NCBI GenBank assembly: GCA_034509735.1
Contig: JACGWO010000008.1
Coordinates: 15,945,864 to 16,009,863, forward strand
Direction of reading: 5' to 3'
Length of the DNA: 64,000 nt
Origin: Sesamum alatum
Taxonomy: Eukaryota; Streptophyta; Magnoliopsida; Lamiales; Pedaliaceae
The position numbers were made by a program, and so were the translations under genes. The notes beneath the pieces are model-generated. The model ran no database searches. It was not told where the DNA came from and saw only the letters and a program-made list of their open reading frames with translations. Below, in pieces: positions 25,759-36,600 of the stretch. Position 1 is the first letter of the stretch. The number at the start of each line of letters is the position of its first letter.

Positions 25759-28700
25759 CTACACAATCCTGCACAATCTATAGAGAACCGATGCTTGGAG
25801 GCTCGGTTGCAAATTTTCACTAAGTATCCTGAGTTGGATCTGTTCGATCAGTAGTGCTACCTTCTTTGGGGAAGATATGGTATTCTGAAAGTGCTGTTGA
25901 TTTCTTTCCATCCAGACACGATACACAAATGATGTCAAGCATGCTATGTTGGCCAGTTTTAAGTAATTGGCACCTCGCATATCTATGAGCCCAAGAAACC
26001 GCAAGCTTCCACAGACGGGAGGGCCAACGAAAACCACAACATTATGCTGGAGGATTATCAAGCACCAACAGGAAAACTTGCATTCAAAGAAAAGATGAGT
26101 TGTGGGTTCAACCTCCTGCATATCACAAATGATTCAAACAGGGTCAGGAATATGAAGCCAAGGCTTGTCTGCAGTAGACAGGTTGCCCAAGATCGCTAGC
26201 CAGAGTATGAACTAGTTTCGCACTATTTGAAATGGAGCCCAGAACAAAAAGAACCAAGGTGCCCGAGCAACATGAGGCCAGAAGAGTGAGTATGTTGAAG
26301 CAGTGTTGAATTGACTAGAGGGGATCTTCCATGAGATGTCGCCTTCCTCATCAATAGGGGGAATGCATGTACTATAACCTACATAATTGGGTGAAGGCCA
26401 AGACCAGGAGCCATCATGAATAACAACAGAGATCCTAGAGTCTATGAGGAGTCCGATATGAGAGGCAGCCCGAGGGAATAAGTCAACAAGAGGACCTAAG
26501 GGGTGCCATGGATCAACCAATAACACAACATTTCCCCTATCCCAATCCTGAATTAGATCATAGTCAAGATAGATTACCTGAGTCTGAGGAGCTTCTTCCG
26601 GCTCCATGAACCAAATGCCCCTCTCGCAGCCCAAATGGATGTGCCCTGCAGCCTGAATCGCTTAACCCTTGCACTGAAACAGACTGAGCGTTCACTGCAA
26701 TCTCCCAAAGGTTCTTGGCTAAGAGAGCCTGGTTTGTAGCAAGTTGTACTATTGATCCCCAACCTTCCTTGATCCTTAGGTTGACACACTTGGTTCGAAG
26801 AGACCTTGGCATAGCTTAAACCTGAAGGGTCGTGCCATAAGAATTTTCTTAGCCTTGATACGATGGTGTTGATGATTCTCTTTGGCAAATTAAATGTCGA
26901 TGACCAGTATACATGCATTGCACTCAACATCGATTTTAATGAGCTAAGTGCGAGCAGCAAACGAAAGCCCATAAGAGCTTCACCCTGCAAACTACGTATC
27001 TAATTGAGAAATAGAGGCTGGCAGTCAGCAATAATAAGTAGTGAGGCCACAAGTGGTAGAACCAAAATATCGCACAGCAAGCAACAAACTCTTGAAGTTA
27101 AGAATACTCTATAAGGCCTGCTTGCAAGGTAAGAGCAGGTTTAGAGAGGATGAGTTAGCTCTTTCCTTGATTGGCCTGGAGGCCAGATAGTTGAGCAAAG
27201 TCTTCTAAAACTTCTTTGAAGACGATGATTGATTAAACATTTACTTTATAGAATATCAATTCATCAGCAAATGAGCGCATTGTGAGTTGTAGTTCTTGGC
27301 ACCGATAATGATAAGAGAAGCTCGCATCTTGCAGTATACAGGCCTGAGTTAGTAAGTGGAGCACCTCCATTATAAGCACAAACAGGTAGAGGGACAGGGG
27401 GTCCCCTTGCCGTAACCCGCGAGCCCCAAAGAAAAAGCCATGAGTATCCCTATTCAAACTAACATCGTAACTTGCAACGGTAACATATTCAATGATCCAT
27501 GGCCTAAAAGTGTTAGGAAAGTTATAAAGCTTAGGAGATGTATGCACGAAATCCCAACTGACAAAGTCAAATGCCTTCCTTAAATCAACTTCCAGGGCGC
27601 ACCTAGGATGGAGGTGCAACTAATTGTAACCAACGAAAAGCTCCGGGCCATGGGAACATTGTCAATGATTCGTCTTCTAGACACAAAGACATTCTAGTTG
27701 CACCCTATCATTTGGATCAAGCAACCATTTGAGTCTACTAACCAAGAGCTTGGTAATGCACTTGTAAAGTGCATTACAACATGCTATATGGCGATAGTCA
27801 GACACCCCTATTGGCAACTTCACGTTTGGGACCAAAGCTAAGAGTGTTGCATTAAGTTGTTTGAGTAGCCTACTATAAGCAAAGAACTCCTAGATTATAG
27901 TTCTCACCTCCTTGCTGATCACAAGCCAAGAAACCTTAAAGAATCCAGAAGAAAAGCCATTCGGTCCCGGGCCTTTATCCTCCGCCATGGAGAAGATACC
28001 ATCCCTACTTCAGTATCCATGGCTAGGTCAACCAAGTGCCGAGCTCCCTATGGTGAGACCCAGTGCTTGAGACAGGGAATTAAATAATCCAGTTTGATTT
28101 CTGACGCCTGCTCTACTCTCCCAAAAGCCTTCATAATAATGGACAAATTCCTGAGTAACTTTAGAGGGCTCAGTTAACATTTGGCTATATTCATCATTGA
28201 TCTGGTACACTCTATGGCACACATCTCCTCCCTTTGGCTAGGTGATTTTAGCTCGTTGCCTTAATATACTTCTCTTTTGATGACCTCTATATAGATCATC
28301 ATGCAACAACATTCAAGCTCTGGGAGTAGAGAAGTAGTTGTTGAGCTTGCTCAATGAAGTCGGCAGTCAGTTTAGCATTTTTCAGAAATATCCCCTTTGG
28401 AGGTCCTCATCTTTCAGAACACTTGCTTAAGACACTTAAGCTTTTTTTTGAACACTGCAAACATTTTTTCTACCTACAATAGAGTGCTGCTACACCCTCT
28501 CCACCTCGACTAGAAAACCCAGACGCCAATTGTGAAAAAATTATCAAACCTAAAAAAAAGAATGAGGCCTAACCTACATAAGAGGTGAGATGTCTGAAGT
28601 CTTGGGGCTAGTGCAAAGGTAATATTAATCAGTCCACCTGGCCAGCCAAGATTTATTGGCCAGAACCTTGTCTAAGTGCTTCCAAAGGCTTCTCACACCT

Positions 28701-29060
28701 TGACTGCAATTGTGCAAAGAGTGTAGGCCCCCTGTAGTGGCAATGTAGTGAGATCAGCTTCAAGGAGGCACTACTGAAATTCAGCAATGGGCTGACTCTG
28801 TTCAAAGGAGGAGCCATTGATTTCACTATGATCTAGCACCTCGTTAAAGTCCCAAAAAACAAGCCAAAGCTTCTCCTGGAATCCATTAGAAATCTGTGAA
28901 AGGCAGTTCCAGAGCTCCCTCCTCATAACTAGGTCGTTATCTCCATAGACAACAAATATCAAAAACCTGATGTGTGAACGACGAATGTGCACATTGTAAT
29001 GAATAATTCTGGCAATGAGACACTAATACCTCCACCTCTAGCTCTGATTTATCCCACATC
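25759..29060 (-). pseudogene. LINE ORF2: endonuclease-reverse transcriptase, broken
   Basis: ORF2 makes the nick and the cDNA in L1 retrotransposition. The endonuclease segment is at 28771-28992 (LWLVFWDFNEVLDHSE). The reverse transcriptase is at 27233-27619, with LRKAFDFVSWDFV, GLRQGDPLS and the catalytic loop as FADELIF instead of the usual FADDL. The thumb/connection lies at about 26564-26990. The C-terminal part follows at 26212-26634 (GNVVLLVDPWHPLGPL), then a zf-RVT-like CxxC...HLFFEC at about 26050-26140. Many stops and frame changes separate these pieces. It cannot encode an active enzyme. Confidence 0.85.
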
Positions 29061-29519
29061 AACCAGATACAATTACTAGGACGTGAGTGATCAACAAACA
29101 AACTAAAAGATTGATGATCAACACGGTTCGGCCCCTTGGCATTCCAAACTCTAGCTGAATCATGGAGGACCTGTTAGTGGGCTACTTGATTTAGGGCCCG
29201 ATTGTTCAAACTCCGCACCATCCTCCTGTAGGAGATGAAAATAGTTTAAGCGCACCTGGTCCCTCCCACTTGAATCTACTCATTGAGGCCGACGGAGGTG
29301 GAGGCCAGTTCCCCCGTTCTATCGCTTCTCCTTAGGTACAATTTGTCTGGGTCAGCTACAGTTGCCCGTTTCGAAATAGGTGGAGCACTATCATGTACAA
29401 TTACCTTTCCTTCTTTCTTGCCAACTCAGTCTCCAGTGCACTATACTTGTCACTTGTCACTTGCCATATTGGCACGTTGGTTAATCGTAGTTGACTTAGG
29501 TTTTGCAATACAAACATTA

Positions 29520-30290
29520 ATAGGTTTAACCAACTTATCTGCCCATTTTAGTTTCGAGCACTATTTGGAATCATAACCCAAGGATTACAGTAAGTACACT
29601 TGCTAGGAATACACTCATATTCAATATCAATTTTATAGGGGATTTCCTTGTCACTAGCCTGAGAAGGCATGAAAACGATGATGTGTTTAGCAACGTAGAT
29701 CTATAATGGAGCATAAAACAAACCTCGAACATCCAATCGCAGACAATCCCTTTGTTGCCACATCGTGATAGAGGGGTTTGCCCATAACACTTGCTATCAT
29801 ACTCAAACCTTCATCCGTCCAGAATTCAAACTGGTAGATGTCATAGTTTTATCGAAATGGGAACCTCTGTATATACGTTCATGCCACCTAAGAGCCATAA
29901 CTGGCTCCGACCTATGCAGGACAATCGGCTGACCTTAGAACAACCAAGGCTCGGCCCTCCTTCAATCAATTCTTCCATCGTAGCATGAGTTTTAAATTGG
30001 AAGATGAGAAAGTTGTTTATGAAGTGACTTTTGTAAGAGACAGTCAGGAGGATCACGTACATTCATTTAGGTGGTGGAAGTATGGACGCTTGCACAAGAA
30101 TGACCCTACGGTCATTGCATGCCAGCATTGAGACTCTTCCTCCACTATGTCAAGGGTACGAACAACTACCTCCTTATTTTGGACGATCGGGGGGATAAAT
30201 CGCAATGTTCTCTGTGAGGAGTGGTGAAACCTGTTGGCAAACTTATCAGTAATTTCAAGACCCGACATCGGCTGTAGTGGCACTTTGCCA
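29520..30290 (-). pseudogene. LINE ORF1: DUF4283 and zinc-knuckle protein, broken
   Basis: The nucleic-acid-binding ORF1 of the LINE. The DUF4283 pattern is visible in two pieces: CWHAMTVGSFLCKRPYF (about 30090-30140) and FLIFQFKTHATMEELIEGGP (about 29930-30010). A knuckle-like YECIPSKCTYC follows on the minus strand near 29600. The pieces are in different frames. Confidence 0.6.
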
Positions 30291-30974
30291 ACATAAAGCT
30301 AAGGGTGACGCGTCTGGCCTCCCAGCACAGATGCATTAAAACATTGCAAGATATTAACTTAAGGGGAGCGGGAGGGAATGCCCGTGCATGGCAATTCAGA
30401 GACCTTGGGAGAGTTACAATTTACATCAAGAGCAAAAACAGGGCCAGAAGGCTAGTGTTGATCAGGAGTGCATGAAGGAGGAACCCTAAAGATGGGGCTA
30501 AGGTTTGCCCCAGCAAGTTAGAAACAAGAAGGCCTCGGCGCACATTAGGCAGAACCCTAAAGTGGGTTGCAACACGATTTGCCACCGACCTTCATGGGAT
30601 CATCCCTAATGAACTGCCAACCTTAGGGGCTGAGAATGGCAAAGAAGTTTGTGCCACGAAGTCCATTTCAGCCCTCACTCAACCAATCTTTGCCTCCCAT
30701 CACCTTTGTATGTTCGCCAAGGCCTGTAATGAGTCTTCATCCCCATGATCTAACACCTTCGCCGCCAGATGAGCGAGGTAAGCAAAGTCAAACAAGAAAG
30801 CAAACGCCTCATACTCCGCAGCACTATCTCTTCGGGGGTCCTCCTTCCAATCGCTCCATCCACTGGAGTTCCATCTTCCGTGGTGTTGTCAGTGCTGACC
30901 TCCCCTTTCACCAGCCCTCTGCCACCTACAACGCCGCTAGGGTTTAATATGGGATGTGCATGAGTTAGTGTGTG

Positions 30975-30978
<4 letters not shown>

Positions 30979-31009
<31 letters not shown>
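30979..31009. repeat. (GA)n microsatellite
   Basis: About fifteen GA units at the 5' side of the LINE, probably in or next to its 5'UTR. Confidence 0.9.
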
Positions 31010-31013
<4 letters not shown>

Positions 31014-31479
31014 GGTGGGTCATGACTAGTTTGGCGCCACAGTATATGTGCAAATTAATTTATCTTGTGACCATAATATATAATCAATCATGACAACACT
31101 TGTGCATAAATTTGTTATTATAAAAAATTTAGTACCACGTTTGTAGAGACACTAAAATAACTATTGATCTTTTCGAGAATTTTGTAAGTATTACATTAAA
31201 TTTTTAAATATTATATTTTCCTATATAGTGTAGGATTATAGTCCCATGTTTATTAAATGAAGAATTGACTTATGAATTTAACATATTGTATTAGAACTTT
31301 TTGCACATGGACTATTTACTTGGACAAATTCATTGTTGTTCTGACTACTCTTTCCTTTTACTCTACTTATATTTTAATATATTTTTTACTATTAAATTGT
31401 CAGTGATCACGCCGGTAAAACAAGTCACATATCTAGAGGTTTAACTAGCTTATGTTATAGTAAGTACAAAAGTTTTTGC
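31010..31479. other. No gene seen
   Basis: AT-rich DNA between the LINE and a CACTA relic. Confidence 0.35.
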
Positions 31480-33253
31480 TAGTATATTTATACATAGTTA
31501 TTCTATTGATGGTTTTACCCTTATGGAGAATATGGCAAATACAATTTGAATATGTATGTTGTTCTATTCAAGTGTAGGTGGCCTGATCATATCAAATAAG
31601 TGGAAGATTCGCCTAAAGTATCAATTGGTTGATGTAAACTAGAAACATTTGTACCAAAAAATAAAAAAATGAATCAATTATCCTAGAACAACAAGCAATC
31701 CAGGTGTACTATGTTCAATATCCTGATTTAAGAATTGATACTTGATTGGATGGCTATATGTAGATTAAAAGCTAGACGAATTGTTGAGTGAAGGTGGACT
31801 GGTGCAGCACTTCAGAAGGATGAGGTCAAATTTGTTTCGTTGGTTACTACAGAAACTAAAGTTCAACTTTAGATGATGTAAACGGTATAGATATTTTTTG
31901 TTAATTTAGATACCACTATGCAGGTTAGAGTTGATATCGAAAGAATTTTCTAATGATGAATATGAAGAAGATAGTTATGAAACAAATGATAATGATGATC
32001 ATTAGGATTAATTTATACACTATGTGTCCCATTTATCTTTTTTCCATTATGATGATGAAAATTATTAAATATATCTTTATCTATTTAAAAAACAATTATT
32101 TTGATAATATAAACAAATAAATTAAGTAATATAAATATTGATTGTATAAAATGAAATATGTAATAATGAGATAAATTATCTTTTTAAAAAATTAGAATAA
32201 AATTATTAATTTAAAAGATAAAATAATTTTATAAAAATTATAATAATAAATAATATTAATTGGAAGAAAAAATTAAATTAATTTTTTTAATTTTAACTAA
32301 AAAATAAACACCACATTTCCCTCCCCATTGTCCCTCTCTTTCTAATTTATTTTTCATTTTTTCTCTCTCTTTTCCCTCTCATCTTTTCGATCCATCCGCT
32401 ACACATCTGATGATAGATATAAGGACTTGGCAGAGCCTGCATATTTCATCCATGTTTTTGATGTTGAACATGGGTACGAGAAGGAAGAAGAAATAAATAT
32501 CGTCTAACGACGGATAAATTTGATAGGACGTTGGAAGATGTTAGTGCATTAGAAGATAACTCCAATGACGATGATCCATCATCTCAATACGACCAATCAC
32601 CTTTAAATGATTGTGAAAATGATGATGAGCTTCCATTACTAAATTTGAATATTGAAAGTTAACATTTTTATTTGGTCGACATGTATTGAATTATCTTTTA
32701 TATATTTACCTTTTGAATAAATGTTTTATTATGTTTAAACTTTATAGATTTTTAGGGGCAAATTAAATGTGATTTTAATTTTATACATTAAATATCAAAA
32801 TTTTGAAATAAAAGTTATTATAAAATGTATATTATAAATTTTATTGCAAAAATTTTATAATAAAAATTTGCAACGGGTTTTAGAAAAAAAAAATTGTTGC
32901 AAATGTCGTTGCAAAAATTTCAAATGGATTATCGTTGTCAATGAAATAAAATTTTGCTGCAAACTTTGATGGAAATATTATAACAAAGGTCGTTGCAAAT
33001 ATATTGCAAAATTCATTGCAAAAGTTAATGCCCGTTGCAAAATTTGCTTAAAGACAAAGTTTTATCAACGTAATTTGAGACGAACTATTGCCAGACAATT
33101 ATCCGTGGAAAAATTTGCCGCAGACGAGAAAGCCGTTCCAACTATAGCAATAATACCTTTGGCAACAGAAAATATTTCATTGCAAATTTTCATGGCAAAA
33201 CTGTTTTGCCACGGGTTTAAAATCCGTTACTATGACACAATTTTTTTGTAATG
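31480..33253 (+). mobile_element. CACTA relic, 3' portion (GTTGCAAA family)
   Basis: The plus strand holds a degraded DUF4216 segment (VVLFKCRWPDH near 31560) and two acidic transposase-tail-like pieces (FSNDEYEEDSYETNDNDD near 31950; NSNDDDPSSQYDQSPLN near 32560). About 400 bp of GTTGCAAA repeats follow (32870-33230). The end TTTTTTTGTAATG (33241-33253) is a damaged GTAGTG terminus. The 5' part is missing. The motif matches the relic at 184-1057. Confidence 0.65.
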
Positions 33254-33454
33254 TTGTATATAAGTTATGTTTCGTGTCTTGAAATCGATCATTTTACAAG
33301 TTATATATTTAAGTTTTATATACCATTTAAGTCTTTAATGTTATTTTGTGGCTTTAAAGTTTCTAATAGGGTTTAATGCAAAAAAAGAAAAACTTGTATT
33401 TTGCAAAAAGTTTCCTTGTGATATATATATAAATAGTTTTAAACCCTCCTTGTG
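33254..33454. other. Short AT-rich spacer
   Basis: No feature seen. Confidence 0.3.
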
Positions 33455-34791
33455 TTAAATAAAATTCCGTGCACTCCACTTTCCATCATCTAATGTTTGG
33501 GTAAACGGACATGCTTTTATTTGCCATTTACTTTCTTCATCTGTAGTGATCATTTGACTTTTGTTAGATAAAAGATCAAAATCATCGTGGATGTGATGAG
33601 GATCACTGCAACATCTCATATTCCCTTGAGAAAGTTTATGACCTCCAGGCAATGTTTTTAAACCCGGATCAGACCGGTCGGTTCAATCGGTCTGATCGAG
33701 AACCGGATCTGTGTCAAGTCCGGATAAGGGTACAGGAATCGGAGAGGTCAAACCCGGAATGGATCGGTCAAACTATGGAAAAACCAGTAAAAACTGGCCA
33801 AAAAATTGGAACCACCTACCCGATTTCGATTTTAAGAAAAATAGAAGAAAAAAGAACATGCAGCGGTGGCTTCTTCAACAATGGAAGGAACAAAACACGA
33901 TTTTTCTTCAATGGCGACACACTCGGTGGAAATCATTTGAAGTTTTGAATCCAATAAAAATGCCGCACTCAATGGCGAGCACTCTATGGAAATATCAGTT
34001 CTCTTCAATGGCGACAATAAAGCAATTTCTTTTCTATCCATGTCTCTCGATTGTTTCTAATGTTGGTTTGAAATGAGGAAGAAGAAGAGAAAGAGACGTT
34101 GTAATAAAAGAAGAGAGAGGACCCTGCATATATGGGAACTTGAACCTAGCTATTTCCTAATTTGATTCCTTTATTGTTGTTTCCTAATTTGACTCCTTTA
34201 ATGTTCTTATTCCTTTTGATTCTTTTGTTATTAATTTTAATAATTATTAATAATTGTTAAATTTTTCTATTTTAAATTTTAATTTCTATTACTTTTTTAT
34301 AGTTAAATTTTTAACCAAGTTGGTTGTTATTTTATAATAGAGTTGAATTTTTAATTTATCTATTCTATAAATTATGAAAATAAATTATAATATTTTATAT
34401 ATCATTGTTATTAACTGTATTCATTTTATAAATTTTTGAATTTATATATGTATGCTTTTTATTAAATATTGTTGTTGTTATTGAATGGAATTTATTTTGA
34501 AGTTTTTGAAAGTTTCTTATTTGGATACAATTTTTTAAATTAATCAATTAATATATAAGGAATTGATATGCTACACATATGTACATGTATATAGTATGAT
34601 CTGAGTCAATCGGTTTTTTCAATTCGGTCCAACCTATTGGACCAGTGACCTAGTGACTTATCCGGTTTGACCGCCGGTCTGATATTCAAAACATTGCCGC
34701 CAAGTTTATATATACTACCATTGATGTAAATAAGTAGCACCAAAATTATAACAACAACGAATTCACACAAGTATTCTTGTTGAAAAAATGA
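33455..34791 (-). pseudogene. Unidentified minus-strand ORF split by a transposon
   Basis: On the minus strand, an open stretch at 34791-34697 encodes a hydrophobic segment (FVVVIILVLLIYINGS) followed by IYKLGG. After the inserted TIR element the frame resumes at 33649 with GGHKLSQGNMRCCSDPHH and stays open for about 64 codons to a stop at 33455. Residues are varied and Cys/His/Trp-containing, unlike random AT-rich ORFs here. The hydrophobic stretch resembles a signal peptide or anchor, so the product may have been a small secreted or membrane-anchored protein. No start codon is visible in the upstream piece, and I do not recognise the family. It may be an exon of a larger gene or itself a transposon fragment. 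Confidence 0.35.
33650..34696. mobile_element. TIR DNA element, 1,047 bp
   Basis: The termini are CAATGTTTTTAAACCCGG at the left and, inward from the right, CAATGTTTTGAATATCAG. Both are followed by AGACCGG and rounds of CCGG/GGTTCAA-type motifs, so the imperfect TIRs run about 60 bp. It has no transposase. On the minus strand the flanks are CTTGGCGG and CCTGGAGG, a weak 6/8 match that could be an old target duplication. Superfamily uncertain (hAT- or Mutator-like). Confidence 0.65.
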
Positions 34792-34854
34792 TTAATTGCT
34801 ACAATCAGTGATAGATCGATGTCGTTTCTTGAATTTCTGAAATCTTTAAGGGTA

Positions 34855-36083
34855 AAATGCATTTAACCCCCGTGTCCTATTGAAATAGCTAAAAAACCCT
34901 TGTGTTTCAAAATAGGCTACCCCCCCCCCCCCCCCATGTTTTGTAAAACAAATAAAAAAACACCCCTTTCATTAGTAATTAACGATAGGTACATTACACG
35001 CGTTGCTTCATACGATTTGAGGTATTTTTTAGTTGCTATTGGCATTAATTTTGGGCAGTTTTTACTAAAATGGCCTCATGGTTTATGTATTTATTTGACT
35101 TGGGCATCTTTCACTTGTTTTGAGTCATCTTTTTGCATTTTCATCTATCTAAAAAACTAAATTTTTATTTAAACTATATGTACTTAAAAATGTGAAAAAA
35201 TTATGCAAAAGTTTTAAGTTTTACAATTTAAATTTAAATATTCAATTAAAACCACAGTACAGAGATTAATATAGTAAATTCATTTTTCAAATTTAAATAT
35301 CTTAATGGATATAAATGTTAATAGTTAAACAAATTATATATTAATAACGAGGTTGACTTATTATTTAGTTAAAAATATATAAATAAATTATCTTTATTTA
35401 CAATAAATAATATTTAATTCTAAATTACTTTTATATGTATTGAATTAAAATTTGAAACTTTTTTTAATTAAATTTATATATATTTAGCAAAAATATTTTA
35501 TTTTTAATTTGTTTAAATTTTAGTTTTTAAAATTTAAAATTTATAAATTAAAATAAAAACATAGTAATAAAGCTAGGCAATGACGGCAAATGTTGTCGCC
35601 CAGATTGAGGGCGACTGCCGCCCAAATCTGTGTTGTTCTGGGTGACGACGACGTCACCCAGATCTGCGTTGGGCAACCACTATCACCCAGAACAGCACAG
35701 ATCTGCCATTGCCCAGATTCACCATGTCGTCGCCTATTTTTTATGAGGGTCGGCAGGTGGGGTGGAGGGCGAGGGTTCGATGGCGAGGGGTGGCGACTGT
35801 GGTAGGGACTATTGTATTGAGGGGGCAGCAGCGGGAGGAGGGTTAACTAATTCAATTTAATTTTTTAAATACTAATATTATTTTTTATAAGATATATTTA
35901 AAATTACTTAAATTTATATAATTGATTTTTTTAAAAAATTTAAGATCCAATGGTCAAGATTAATTGATTAGATCCAACGGCTCTAGTATATTCAATAAAG
36001 ATCCAACGTTCATCAAAATAAAGAATAATATATAATAAGTAAGGCCACAATGGTCAGTTTGTGAAAAATTTAATGATGTTAGT
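34855..36083. mobile_element. Left half of an older TIR element interrupted by CACTA B
   Basis: Its start (ATTTAACCCCCG, AGCTAAAAAACCC, AAAATAGGC) is matched in inverted order by 52334-52440 (CCTATTTTTAAAACATAGGG, TTTTAGCT). The two would be the ends of one element split by the outer CACTA. The middle is very AT-rich and ends in a GC-rich block at 35585-35850, like the element at 53990-54940. It contains a 16-base C run at 34920-34935. No coding. Confidence 0.4.
35585..35850. other. GC-rich block with CAGATCTG/GTCGCCCAG repeats
   Basis: It is sharply GC-rich within AT-rich DNA, with repeated CCCAGATCTG, TCGCCCAGA and GGGTGACGACGACGTCACCC (a 20-bp palindrome). The 71-codon ORF across it is low-complexity and probably not a gene. 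A comparable GC-rich core with CGTCGCCC lies near 54580-54700. Confidence 0.5.
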
Positions 36084-36600
36084 CACAATAAAAAAAATGC
36101 AGGATTTGTAACGGCTTGATTGGAACGGCCATATGGTCGTTCCAATATCCACGGCCATTGTAACTATTTTTGAACGGAATCGTTTGCTGACATCACGGTT
36201 TTGGCTTAAACAATTTCGCGTGCTGTGAATATATATCGTTCCAAAATATAGATGAATTGTCATCCCAAATATGTAATATTCAAAGAACGTTACAAAAAAT
36301 GGTACAAACGTTTTGACCCTTCAAAGATTGTTACGGTTTTTGTAACGGCCATGTTCCCCCTGTAACGGCCAAGGAAAAAGCAGCACGTCCATTCCAAAAG
36401 ATGTACAGAAAACCATTTAAAATTATAACTATAAAAAACCTGTCTTGTAGCCATTCCAATTTCAACGGTTGTGTATGAAAGCCATTGTTTGTTACAATGA
36501 CCGTTCCAATAATGGATGAGTGTCACGGCTATATTTCAACGGCTATTTTGTCGCCCCAAAGGTCGTTCCAAAATCCGGTCCATAATATCTTATACATATA
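36084..36600. repeat. 5' subterminal AACGG/CCGTTCC array, element B
   Basis: More than twelve copies of CGTTCCAA, TAACGGC and CCATTCCAA occur in both orientations. The block also holds TGCTGACATCAC, shared with the 5' ends of B-in and C. Confidence 0.75.

Larger units (their letters stand above)
25570..30960 (-). mobile_element. L1-type LINE retrotransposon, decayed
   Basis: Read on the minus strand it has a gag-like ORF1 (DUF4283 plus zinc knuckle), then an endonuclease, reverse transcriptase and zf-RVT region, in the order of plant L1 elements. Its length (about 5.4 kb) is close to full size, but no frame stays open for more than about 140 codons. A (GA)n tract lies at the 5' side (30979-31009). 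No clear poly-A tail or target duplication was found at the left edge, so that boundary is approximate. Confidence 0.8.

Noticed and set aside
30636..30963. Plus-strand ORFs of 64-103 codons
   Set aside because: They lie antisense to the LINE 5' region and look like shadows of its decayed coding or leader sequence.
35590..35805. 71-codon ORF in a GC-rich block
   Set aside because: Repeated CCCAGATCTG units create it. The peptide is low-complexity and lies in the core of a TIR element.
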